Source: Allobosea sp. Leaf344
Lineage (GTDB): Bacteria; Pseudomonadota; Alphaproteobacteria; Rhizobiales; Beijerinckiaceae
DNA: 64,000 bases
Reading direction: 5' to 3'
NCBI RefSeq assembly: GCF_001426225.1
Contig: NZ_LMRT01000016.1
Span: forward strand, 100,890-164,889
Under the pieces are notes generated by a model. That model had not been told where the DNA came from and did no database searches. It saw nothing but the letters and a program-made list of their open reading frames with translations. Below, piece after piece: positions 8,874 to 16,336 of the stretch. The translations under genes were made by a program, and so were the position numbers. Each line of letters starts with the position of its first letter. The first letter of the stretch is position 1.

Positions 8874-8881
8874 GGCCGGTG

Positions 8882-8904
8882 CCGCCGCGGCTTGGCCGCG
8901 GTGG
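8882..8904 (+). terminator. Hairpin downstream of the DUF6481 gene
   Basis: Stem CCGCGGC / GCCGCGG with a TTG loop, extended by G-U and G-C pairs, starting 9 nt after the stop codon. Probable terminator without a U-tract. Confidence 0.45.
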
Positions 8905-9090
8905 GCATGAGACGACGACGCGGCGCGGCGCTTCAGGCTTTTCAGCCGATCGCGCGCCGGCTGACGGGGTTCTCGCTCGCGGATCGGCGGCAGGAGGCTC
9001 GGCAGTGGACGGAACCGGCGGTGCGGGCTAAGGCCCGGCGCGCTGCCGGCAGGACACGCCTTTCCCCGAACCCAGCTGGGAGCGCCCGTC

Positions 9091-9420
9091 ATGGCCACCC
9101 GAGGACTTTCCGCCGATGAGATCAAGCGTCGCGCGCAGATCGCATTCGACAAGGCCGATGCGCGCAAGCAGGAGGCTTCGCGCGCGATGGAGGCCGAGCA
9201 GCAGGCGCGTGACGCCGTGCTGCAGAAGACGGCGCGGCTGCGCGCCCTGCGCCTCGCCAAGGAGCAGGCGGATGCCGAGACGGCCGCCATCGTCGCGGCC
9301 GAACAGGCGCAGGTGAAGGCCGACCAGGCCCAGGCCAAGGCCGATGCCAAGGCGGCGAAGACCAAGGCCGCCAGCGACAAGGCGGCCAAGCCGCGCAAGA
9401 CGGCGCTCAAGACCGGCTGA
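9091..9420 (+). CDS. Hypothetical small Ala/Lys-rich coiled-coil protein
   Basis: 109 aa, no family recognised. The first ~75 residues (MATRGLSADEIKRRAQIAF onward) form a continuous amphipathic helix with many Ala, Glu, Arg and Gln. The last ~35 form a lysine/alanine tail (KADAKAAKTKAASDKAAKPRK) like histone H1-type tails. No signal peptide or membrane segment. The frame is supported by third-position G/C bias and by a terminator hairpin that begins at its stop codon. Nucleic-acid or ribosome binding is possible from the charge, but this is inference. Confidence 0.6.
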   Translation: MATRGLSADEIKRRAQIAFDKADARKQEASRAMEAEQQARDAVLQKTARLRALRLAKEQADAETAAIVAAEQAQVKADQAQAKADAKAAKTKAASDKAAKPRKTALKTG

Positions 9421-9441
9421 GCCGCCCCGGCACGGCGGCTC
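9419..9441 (+). terminator. Terminator hairpin overlapping the stop codon of the Ala/Lys-rich gene
   Basis: Perfect 8-bp stem GAGCCGCC / GGCGGCTC with a 7-nt loop. The stem begins within the TGA stop at 9418-9420. Confidence 0.5.
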
Positions 9442-9615
9442 GAACCGGCGCCCGATTATTTCCATTTCGGAAAGACTGCCTTCCTGCCGTGGCCGAGTTC
9501 CCCGCTGCGGTCGGCTCTGGATACGCGCCCCTCGCATCGTGCAAAAAGCTGCGGCGTTCCGCCGCGCCCGGCGGGCGCTATTGCGCAGCGAATGTCTATT
9601 CTGGCAGGAAAATGC

Positions 9616-9637
9616 GCATCTAGAACGTTTTAGATGC
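9616..9637. promoter_or_regulatory. 22-bp near-perfect dyad, candidate operator
   Basis: GCATCTA - 8 nt - TAGATGC, with a central GAACGTTT that is itself almost palindromic, so only one base pair breaks the symmetry. Its size and AT-rich centre suit a dimeric repressor such as GntR, LacI or TetR. No regulator gene lies next to it in this window, so the cognate protein is unknown. Confidence 0.4.
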
Positions 9638-9798
9638 CCTCCTCAGTAATTCCGCGATTTATGCTGCGCTGCGGTGCGGCTCGACTTGTGGCGCCGTGTT
9701 TTACGACGTCGAGGCCGCTATAGCCGGGTGCCGGCGCCGGACGTCGCGGCCGTTCCACTCGGCTTCTCTCACAAATCTCTTGCCAGATCGGCGCTCCC

Positions 9799-9831
9799 GC
9801 TAAATCTATAGGCTTCGGCTTCGGATTTAGC
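9799..9831. promoter_or_regulatory. Inverted repeat in the dctP leader/promoter region
   Basis: Perfect 8-bp arms GCTAAATC / GATTTAGC separated by 17 nt containing the repeated CGGCTTCGG-type sequence. It lies 52 bp before the dctP ATG. Either an operator or a leader hairpin. Confidence 0.35.
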
Positions 9832-9882
9832 CGCAAGCAAGCTCGCCTCGATCAAGAAGGCGAAGCCAGAGGGAGAACGATC

Positions 9883-10998
9883 ATGACGACCGAACCCGCA
9901 AAGCCTCGTTCCAGCCGCCGCAATTTCCTGAAGGTCGCCGGCCTCGCCGGCGCCGGCGCCATCGCCATGCCGCAGGTCAGCCGCGCGCAGACCGTCACCT
10001 GGAAATACCAGTCGACCTGGCCGACCAAGGACATCTTCCACGAATTCGCGGGCGATTTCGCCAAGCGCGTCAACGAGATGTCGGGCGGGCGCCTGAAGAT
10101 GGACGTGCTCGCCGCCGGCGCGGTGGTTCCGGCCTTCCAGATGCAGGATGCGGTGGCCGCCGGCATTCTCGACGCCGGCCATGGCGTCTGCGCCTATTGG
10201 TACGGAAAGAACAAGGCCTTCTCGCTGTTCGGCACGCCGCCTTCGCTGGGCTGGGACGCCCACAGCTTCCTCGCCTGGATGAATTACGGCGGCGGCTACG
10301 ATCTCTACAACGAGCTGGTGCAGCAGCAGCTCAAGCTGAACCTCGTCGGCTTCCTCACCGGCCCGATGCCCTGCCAGCCGCTCGGCTGGTTCAAGAAGGA
10401 GCTGAAGACGGCCGATGATTTCAAGGGGCTGAAATACCGCACCGTCGGCCTCGCCGCCGATCTGATGCGCGAGATGGGCGCCGCCGTGACGATCCTGGCC
10501 GGCGGCGAAATCGTGCCGGCGCTGGAGCGCGGCGTCATCGACGGGGCGGAGTTCAACAACCCCTCCTCGGATTCGCTGCTCGGCTTCCAGGACGTCGCCA
10601 AGGTGTTCATGCTGCAGAGCTATCACCAGGCGGCGGAGAGCTTCGAGATCATCTTCAACAAGACGAAGTTCGACGCGCTGTCGCCTGAGCTGAAGGCGAT
10701 CGTGAAATATGCGGCGGAATCGGCCTCGTCCGACATGTTGTGGAAGGCGCTCGACCGCTATTCCAAGGATCTCGAGATGCTGCGCGGCAAGGGCGTCAAC
10801 GTCGTGCAGACGCCGGAAGCGATCCTGAAGTCGCAGCTCGCCGCCTGGGACAAGGTGCTCGAGAAGCTGTCGGCCGAGAATGCGTTCTTCAAGAAGGTGG
10901 TGGAGTCGCAGAAGGCCTGGGTGAAGCGCTCGGTCGGCTTCGAGCGGATCAACACGCCTTCGCGCGAGCTCGCCTACACGCATTTCTTCAAGGCCTGA
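9883..10998 (+). CDS. TRAP transporter substrate-binding protein (DctP family)
   Basis: Periplasmic solute-binding protein of 371 aa for a TRAP carboxylate importer. Tat-type signal SRRNFLKVAG (residues 11-20) with cleavage near 35 (SRAQ). The mature part shows the DctP fold: TWPTKDIFHEFAGDFAKRV, PLGWFKKELKTADDFKGLKYRT, an Arg in KYRTVGLAADLMREMGA that in the family salt-bridges a substrate carboxylate, and GGEIVPALERGVIDGAEFNNP. The PLGWF and GGEIVPALERGVIDGAE features resemble the TakP (alpha-keto acid) and mannitol/chloroaromatic subgroup; the real substrate is unknown. First gene of dctPQM. Confidence 0.92.
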   Translation: MTTEPAKPRSSRRNFLKVAGLAGAGAIAMPQVSRAQTVTWKYQSTWPTKDIFHEFAGDFAKRVNEMSGGRLKMDVLAAGAVVPAFQMQDAVAAGILDAGHGVCAYWYGKNKAFSLFGTPPSLGWDAHSFLAWMNYGGGYDLYNELVQQQLKLNLVGFLTGPMPCQPLGWFKKELKTADDFKGLKYRTVGLAADLMREMGAAVTILAGGEIVPALERGVIDGAEFNNPSSDSLLGFQDVAKVFMLQSYHQAAESFEIIFNKTKFDALSPELKAIVKYAAESASSDMLWKALDRYSKDLEMLRGKGVNVVQTPEAILKSQLAAWDKVLEKLSAENAFFKKVVESQKAWVKRSVGFERINTPSRELAYTHFFKA

Positions 10999-11019
10999 CG
11001 CGCAGCTCCCTCCGATAGT

Positions 11020-11043
11020 GCCCGGCCGTCTCCGCGGCCGGGC
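11020..11043 (+). other. Hairpin between dctP and dctQ
   Basis: Perfect 9-bp stem GCCCGGCCG / CGGCCGGGC with a 6-nt loop, 22 nt after the dctP stop. Its position between binding-protein and permease genes suggests an mRNA 3'-stabilising or attenuating element that keeps binding-protein expression higher. Confidence 0.5.
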
Positions 11044-11135
11044 GCCTGCGCGCCGCTCGCGCGTGGCCTTCGGCGCGGAAAGCGGCCCGGTGGCAGCAGC
11101 AGCGCCCGTTCCTCCCCGTCCAACCGGACCCGTTC

Positions 11136-11729
11136 ATGAAGCTCATCCTGGCGATCGACAAGTTCAACACCGCCATCGGCAAGCTCGCCGGCTGGAGCAT
11201 CCTGATCCTGACCTTCGCGATCAGCTATGAGGTGTTCGCACGCTATGCGCTGCGCGCACCGACCGAATGGGCCTTCGACGTCAGCTACATCCTGTACGGC
11301 ACCCTGTTCATGCTGGCCGGCCCCTATGCGCTGGCCCGCAACGCGCATGTGCGCGGCGATTTCCTCTATCGGCAATGGAGCCCGCGGACTCAGGCCAGGA
11401 TCGATCTGACGCTGTATCTGCTGTTCTTCTTTCCCGGCATCATCGCGCTCGCCTGGGCCGGCTATAAATTCGCGGCGTTCTCCTGGATGATCGGCGAGCA
11501 TTCGTCGAATTCACCCAATGGCCCGCCGCTCTACCATTTCAAATCGCTGATCCCGGTCGCGGGCGTGCTGATGACCGTCCAGGGCCTGGCGGAGGTGGCG
11601 CGGTGCGTGATCTGCCTGCGCACCGGCGAGTGGCCAGCGCGGCTGCACGACGTCGAAGAGACCGAGAAGCTCATTCTGGAAAACGCGGCCCTCGCCGAGG
11701 CCGCACCGCAGGCAGGGAAAGCCGTCTGA
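11136..11729 (+). CDS. TRAP transporter small permease (DctQ)
   Basis: Small membrane subunit of 197 aa that pairs with DctM. Four predicted membrane segments (about 18-38, 50-70, 90-112 and 135-155). The family pattern ...SYEVFARYALRAPTEWAFD and HVRGDFLY are visible. The charged C-terminal cytoplasmic tail (~165-197) is Glu/Ala rich. The stop overlaps the dctM start (TGATG). Confidence 0.92.
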   Translation: MKLILAIDKFNTAIGKLAGWSILILTFAISYEVFARYALRAPTEWAFDVSYILYGTLFMLAGPYALARNAHVRGDFLYRQWSPRTQARIDLTLYLLFFFPGIIALAWAGYKFAAFSWMIGEHSSNSPNGPPLYHFKSLIPVAGVLMTVQGLAEVARCVICLRTGEWPARLHDVEETEKLILENAALAEAAPQAGKAV

Positions 11730-13057
11730 TGTTTGGCATGGGCAATCCCGAACTCGGCGTGCTGATGCTCGTCCTGTTCATCGTCTTCATCATGCTGGGC
11801 TTCCCGATCGCCTTCACGCTGATGGCACTGGGTGTCGGCTTCGGCTACTGGGCGATGGGCGACACGGTGTTCAACCTCGTCGTGCAGCGCACCTATTCGG
11901 TGATGGCCAACGACGTGCTGGTCTCGATCCCGCTGTTCATCTTCATGGGCTACATCATCGAGCGGGCGAACATCCTCGACAAGCTGTTCAAATCGATCCA
12001 GCTCGCGCTCGGCAATGTCCCCGGCTCGCTCGCCATCGCGACGCTCGCGACCTGTGCGATCTTCGCCACCGCCACCGGCATCGTCGGCGCCGTGGTGACG
12101 CTGATGGGGCTGCTCGCCTTCCCGGCGATGCTGCGCGCGGGCTACGACGTCAAGCTCTCGGCCGGCGTCGTCTGCGCCGGCGGCTGCCTCGGCATCCTGA
12201 TCCCGCCCAGCGTGATGCTGATCCTCTACGGCGCGACGGCGGGCGTCTCGGTGCCGAAGCTTTATGCAGGCGCGCTGTTTCCGGGGCTGCTGCTGGCCGG
12301 GCTCTACATGATCTACGTGCTGGTGCGCTGCTGGCTGAACCCCAGCCTGGCGCCGAAGCTGCCGAAGGAGGAGACCGACGTTCCCTGGTCGACCGTGCTC
12401 TGGGCCTTGGCGACGAGCTTCTTCCCGCTGACGCTGCTGATCATGTCGGTGCTGGGCGCGATCTTCTTCGGCCTGGCGACGCCGACCGAAGCGGCCGCGA
12501 TCGGCGCGCTCGGCAGCCTGCTGCTGGCGGCCGCCTACCGCTCCCTGAATTTCGAGAAGGTGCGGGAATCCGTGGTGCTGACCGCCCGGACCTCGGCGAT
12601 GGTCTGCTGGCTCTTCGTCGGCTCCTTCATCTTCTCCTCGATCTTCGCCATCCTCGGCGGGCATGAGCCGATCAAGAACCTCGTCACGGCGATGGATCTC
12701 TCGCCGACCATGTTCCTGATCGTCGCTCAGGTGATCATCTTCATCCTGGGCTGGCCGCTGGAATGGACGGAGATCATCGTGATTTTCGTGCCGATTTTCC
12801 TGCCGCTGCTCGAATTCTTCAAGATCGATCCGCTGTTCTTCGGCATCCTCGTCGCGCTGAACATCCAGACCTCCTTCCTCTCGCCGCCGGTCGCGATGGC
12901 GCCGTTCTATCTCAAGGGGATTGCACCGCCGCACATCACCATCAACGAGATCTTCGCCGGCGTGACCCCGTTCCTGATGCTGGTCTTCGTCGCGCTGGTG
13001 ATGGTCTATGTGTTTCCGGGCATCGCGCTCTGGCTGCCGAAATATCTGTACGGCTAG
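11729..13057 (+). CDS. TRAP transporter large permease (DctM)
   Basis: Sodium-coupled transport subunit of 442 aa with about 12 membrane segments. The ATG at 11729 shares its A with the dctQ stop. Typical blocks: MLGFPIAFTLMALGVGF, YSVMANDVLVSIPLFIFMGYIIERAN, GGCLGILIPPSVMLILYG, LATPTEAAAIGALGS and LLEFFKIDPLFFGILVALNIQTSFLSPPVAMAPFYLKG. The last differs slightly from the usual T/S-rich loop, as is common in the TakM subgroup. Completes the dctPQM operon; an ECF sigma operon starts 146 bp downstream. Confidence 0.94.
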   Translation: MFGMGNPELGVLMLVLFIVFIMLGFPIAFTLMALGVGFGYWAMGDTVFNLVVQRTYSVMANDVLVSIPLFIFMGYIIERANILDKLFKSIQLALGNVPGSLAIATLATCAIFATATGIVGAVVTLMGLLAFPAMLRAGYDVKLSAGVVCAGGCLGILIPPSVMLILYGATAGVSVPKLYAGALFPGLLLAGLYMIYVLVRCWLNPSLAPKLPKEETDVPWSTVLWALATSFFPLTLLIMSVLGAIFFGLATPTEAAAIGALGSLLLAAAYRSLNFEKVRESVVLTARTSAMVCWLFVGSFIFSSIFAILGGHEPIKNLVTAMDLSPTMFLIVAQVIIFILGWPLEWTEIIVIFVPIFLPLLEFFKIDPLFFGILVALNIQTSFLSPPVAMAPFYLKGIAPPHITINEIFAGVTPFLMLVFVALVMVYVFPGIALWLPKYLYG

Positions 13058-13203
13058 GGCGCGTTTCCCGGCCGGATCCTCTGCAAAATACCCGTCCGTC
13101 TATGACAAACGGAATTATCCGCTTTAGTCTCGCCTTCGATTGAACCTTTGCCGCTCTCGCTGCGACCAATGGCAGCGAGCCGGAATGCGGGGCCTCGAAG
13201 GCG

Positions 13204-13764
13204 GTGCATACGGAATCGGACGAAGACATCGTCAAGCGGATCGCCTCGGGCGACCGGCTCGCCATGAAGGTGCTGTTCTCGCGGCATCAGGTGCGGGTCT
13301 ACCGTTTCGTGCTGCGGCTCGTCCGCGACGAGACGCTTGCCGAGGATGTGATCAGCGATGTCTTTCTCGATCTCTGGCGACAGGCGGCGACATTCGAGGC
13401 GCGGGCCTCGGTCGCGACATGGCTGCTCGCCATCGCCCGCAACAAGGCCTATTCGCTGCTGCGCAAGCGCCGCGACGCCGGGCTCGACGATGATTTCGCC
13501 GAAAGCATCGAGGATGAGGCGGACGACCCCGAAATCCTTCTGCAGAAGCAGGATAAGGGCATGGCGATCCGCGGCTGCCTCGACAGGCTCAGCCGCGAGC
13601 ATCGCGAGATCGTCGATCTCGTCTATTATCACGAGACCAGTGTCGAGGAGGCCGCGCGGATCGTCGGCATTCCGGAAAACACGGTCAAGACCAGGCTCTT
13701 CCACGCCCGCAAGAAGCTGGGCGACTTGCTCAAGGCCGCCGGCATCGACAGGGGCTGGCCATGA
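13204..13764 (+). CDS. ECF (RpoE-type) RNA polymerase sigma factor
   Basis: Group IV sigma factor of 186 aa, GTG start. Region 2 (about 20-90: DVISDVFLDLWRQAATFEA and WLLAIARNKAYSLLRKRR) recognises the -10 and opens DNA. Region 4 (about 130-180: EIVDLVYYHETSVEEAARIVGIPENTVKTRLFHARKKL) holds the helix-turn-helix for the -35. A short acidic linker lies between. It is followed after 39 bp by a membrane anti-sigma factor and then a secreted subtilase, so it is probably held inactive by that anti-sigma factor and released by an envelope signal. It is not EcfG, since no NepR or PhyR gene is near. Confidence 0.93.
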   Translation: MHTESDEDIVKRIASGDRLAMKVLFSRHQVRVYRFVLRLVRDETLAEDVISDVFLDLWRQAATFEARASVATWLLAIARNKAYSLLRKRRDAGLDDDFAESIEDEADDPEILLQKQDKGMAIRGCLDRLSREHREIVDLVYYHETSVEEAARIVGIPENTVKTRLFHARKKLGDLLKAAGIDRGWP

Positions 13765-13803
13765 GCAGCGCCGCAACCGCATCGCCGGCCCGGGAGACAC
13801 GCC

Positions 13804-14484
13804 ATGACTGACAGGATCGCACAGGATCCGCGGCTGGCCGAGATCGAGGCCCTGCTGCCCTTCTACGCCAATGGCCGCCTGGATGCGCGGGAGAGATCGC
13901 GCGTCGAGGCGGCGCTGGCCGCCGATCCGGAGCTCGCGGCGCGTCTCGAGATCATCCGCGAGGACATGGCCGAGACGATCCTGCTGAACGAGAGCCTCGG
14001 CGCTGCCTCGCCGCGCGCGCTCGACAGGCTGATGGAAGCGATCGACGCGGAGGAGCGCCAGGCTCCGCTGGCCGTGCGGGCCCGGCGCGGGCTGCTCGGC
14101 TGGCTCGCGGATCGGCTCGCCGCCCAGCCGCCGCGCCGGCTGGCCTATGCCGGGGCGGCGGCGGTCGCGGTGATCGCGATCCAGGGGGCCGTGCTGACCG
14201 GCCTCGCGATCCGCGAGCCGCAGGGCTACCAGACCGCTTCGGCGCCGGCCGTCACGGCCTCCGAGCGCTATGTCCTGCTCAGCTTCGCCCCGGATGCGAA
14301 GGCCAGCGACATCGCCGCCTTCTTCCGCCGCTATGACGCCTCGGTGGTCGATGGGCCGCGGGCCAACGGCTTCTTCAAGGTGCGCGTCGGGGATGCCAGC
14401 CTGACGCCGTCGCAGCTCGATGCGATCGCCGCCCGCATGAAGGCGGAGCGGGCGATCGTGACCTTCGTCGCGCCGGCGCCATGA
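13804..14484 (+). CDS. Membrane anti-sigma factor with periplasmic I9-like domain
   Basis: 226 aa, start behind GGGAG. The N-terminal cytoplasmic domain (about 10-65: IEALLPFYANGRLDARERSRVEAALAADPEL) is the helical anti-sigma domain; it lacks the HxxxCxxC zinc motif. After an amphipathic linker there is one membrane segment (~113-135) and a periplasmic domain (about 155-226: YVLLSFAPDAKASDI, GFFKVRV, QLDAIAARMKAERAIVTFV) with a beta-alpha-beta-beta-alpha-beta pattern. That domain closely resembles the pro-domain of the subtilase encoded next (EILIELAPNAQADTV). This suggests it is a docking site, inhibitor or substrate for the protease. The anti-sigma role comes from context and N-terminal pattern. 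Confidence 0.82.
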   Translation: MTDRIAQDPRLAEIEALLPFYANGRLDARERSRVEAALAADPELAARLEIIREDMAETILLNESLGAASPRALDRLMEAIDAEERQAPLAVRARRGLLGWLADRLAAQPPRRLAYAGAAAVAVIAIQGAVLTGLAIREPQGYQTASAPAVTASERYVLLSFAPDAKASDIAAFFRRYDASVVDGPRANGFFKVRVGDASLTPSQLDAIAARMKAERAIVTFVAPAP

Positions 14485-14515
14485 TGGCCGGGGCCGTCGG
14501 GAAGGAGACCATGCC

Positions 14516-16279
14516 ATGACCAGCCGCAGCCCGGGCCTTCCGCTCTCGCCGCCGCCCGCCGTTCCGCCGGCCCTGCCGCGCCTGGCGGCCGGGCTGCTGG
14601 GGGTACTCCTGTGGGGCGCCGGTCTCGGCCTCGCGCCGGCCTCGGCCCAGAGCGCCTTTCCCGAGCGCTTCCAGCGCGGCACCGGCACGGTGCGGCCGCT
14701 GACCCGGGTCGAGCGTCCGCTCCCCATGGTCAGGCAACCCGCTGTTCGGCAGCCGGCGAACCTGCCCGCTGCCCAGCTCCGGCCCGAGCCGGGGCGCTAT
14801 CCCGCGCCGCGCGAGCCGGGGATGGGCCGGCCCGGCCGGCCGCGGCCGGGCGGTGGCTGGGGCGGCGTCGGCATCGGCGTCGGTGCGGGCATCATCGGCG
14901 GCATTCTGCTCGATCAGGCGACGCGGCCGCGGGTCTATGAGCCGGAGTATGACGAGCCGCCGCCGCCGCGCTATCCCCGGCGGCCGGTGGTCACCGTGGA
15001 GGAGGATTTCGACGAGCCCGCGACGCGCCCGCCGCGGCGGACGCGCCCGGTGCGGGAGGCGGCGCCGCCGCGCCGGACACCGCCGCGCACCGCCCGGCCG
15101 GCGCCGGGCCCGCCCGCAGTCAGCGTGCCGGCCGTCGCCGAGACGCGGTTCGTGCCCGATGAGATCCTGATCGAGCTCGCGCCGAACGCGCAGGCGGACA
15201 CCGTCCTGCGGCGCCACCGCGCGGTGCTGCTCGCGAGCCGGAGCTTCGCGCTGCCGGGGGTGACGCTGATCCGGGCGCGGCTGGAGGGCGGCCGCACTGC
15301 GCGCGGCGTGCTGGCGCAGATGGCACGGGACCGCGACGTCGCCGGGGCGCAGCCGAACTATCTCTACGCGCTGCAGCAGCCGGCGCCGGGCGATACCGCG
15401 GCGCTTCCGCCGGCGGCGCCGGTGCCGGACAAGCAGCCGCAATATATCGTCGAGAAGCTGCGCCTCGGCGATCTCCACAAGCTGGCGCGCGGCGAGAAGA
15501 TCCGCGTGGCCGTGATCGATTCCGGCGCCGACCAGGCCCATCCGGAACTGAAGGGGGTGGTGGAGGCGAGTTTCGATGCGCTCGGCGGCGAGGCGAGGCC
15601 GCATGCGCATGGCACCGCCATGGCCGCGGCGATCCTGGCGCAGACGCAGCTGCAGGGCGTGGCGCCGGCCGCGCGCCTGCTGGCGGCCCGGGCCTTTTCG
15701 GGCGAGGCCGGCCCCGCAGCCGCCAGCGGCACCACCTTCCACATCCTCACCGCGCTGGACTGGGCGGCGGGGGAGGGCGCGCGCGTCTTCAACCTGTCCT
15801 TCGCCGGGCCGCAGGACAGGCTGCTCTCGCGCAGCCTGGCAGGCGCCCGCGACAAGGGGATCGTCGCCATCGCCGCCGCCGGCAATGGTGGCGCCAAGGC
15901 CGCGCCGCTCTATCCGGGCGCCGATCCCAGCGTCATCGCGGTGACGGCGACCGATGCCGAGGACAAGCCGTTCAGCCAGGCCAGCCGTGGCAGCCATATC
16001 GCGGTGGCGGCGCCGGGCGTCGACGTGCTGGCCGCCGAGCCGGAGGGGCGCTACGCCTTTTCCTCCGGAACCTCGATCGCGGCGGCGCATGTCTCGGGCA
16101 TCGTCGCGCTGCTCCTGGAAAAGCGGCCGGATCTCAACCTCGAAGGCGTGCGCAAATTGCTGACGGAAAGCGCCGTCGATCTCGGCTCGCGCGGGCGCGA
16201 CGCGGTGTTCGGCGCGGGGCGTGTCGATGCGCCGGCGGCTCTGGCGCGGGCGCTGCCGGTCTCGGAGCTCGGTCGCTAG
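14516..16279 (+). CDS. Secreted S8 family serine peptidase (subtilase) with N-terminal pro-domain
   Basis: 587 aa. Signal peptide ends at ASAQ (~44). A Pro/Arg-rich linker contains a Gly-rich hydrophobic stretch (~112-132, GVGIGVGAGIIGGILL) that could associate with a membrane. A pro-domain (~212-285) of fervidolysin/I9 type follows, then the catalytic domain (~325-580) with Asp335 in VAVIDSGAD, His365 in HAHGTAMA, oxyanion Asn457 in AAAGNGG and Ser520 in SSGTSIAAAHVSG. All triad residues are present. It begins 31 bp after the anti-sigma gene behind GAAGGAG and is the last gene of the sigma operon. It may process the anti-sigma factor or be the main output of the sigma factor. Confidence 0.92.
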   Translation: MTSRSPGLPLSPPPAVPPALPRLAAGLLGVLLWGAGLGLAPASAQSAFPERFQRGTGTVRPLTRVERPLPMVRQPAVRQPANLPAAQLRPEPGRYPAPREPGMGRPGRPRPGGGWGGVGIGVGAGIIGGILLDQATRPRVYEPEYDEPPPPRYPRRPVVTVEEDFDEPATRPPRRTRPVREAAPPRRTPPRTARPAPGPPAVSVPAVAETRFVPDEILIELAPNAQADTVLRRHRAVLLASRSFALPGVTLIRARLEGGRTARGVLAQMARDRDVAGAQPNYLYALQQPAPGDTAALPPAAPVPDKQPQYIVEKLRLGDLHKLARGEKIRVAVIDSGADQAHPELKGVVEASFDALGGEARPHAHGTAMAAAILAQTQLQGVAPAARLLAARAFSGEAGPAAASGTTFHILTALDWAAGEGARVFNLSFAGPQDRLLSRSLAGARDKGIVAIAAAGNGGAKAAPLYPGADPSVIAVTATDAEDKPFSQASRGSHIAVAAPGVDVLAAEPEGRYAFSSGTSIAAAHVSGIVALLLEKRPDLNLEGVRKLLTESAVDLGSRGRDAVFGAGRVDAPAALARALPVSELGR

Positions 16280-16336
16280 CGCCCCGCCGCGCGATCAGGC
16301 TTGACCTCGCGCCGTGCTTGAGCCTGATGTCGCGGC

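Larger units (their letters stand above)
9442..9882. other. Intergenic region upstream of the TRAP transporter operon
   Basis: About 440 bp with no convincing gene. It holds a 22-bp dyad at 9616-9637, an inverted repeat at 9799-9831 and a GAGGGAGA ribosome-binding site shortly before the dctP ATG. A TTGCCA hexamer at 9780-9785 precedes an AT-rich stretch, but no -10 at 16-18 bp is convincing. Codon use of short frames here does not look like coding sequence. Confidence 0.6.

Noticed and set aside
9630..9836. Short minus-strand frame in the region before dctP
   Set aside because: No ribosome-binding site or family resemblance, and it spans the regulatory repeats.
9421..9882. Possible tRNA or small RNA gene
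   Set aside because: No cloverleaf or conserved T-loop sequence was found by eye; only isolated dyads.
13141..13167. ECF-type autoregulated promoter (GAACC with a CGACC about 17 bp on) before the sigma gene
   Set aside because: The -10 match is vague and alternatives such as GGAATT-GTC nearby are equally poor; not listed as a feature.
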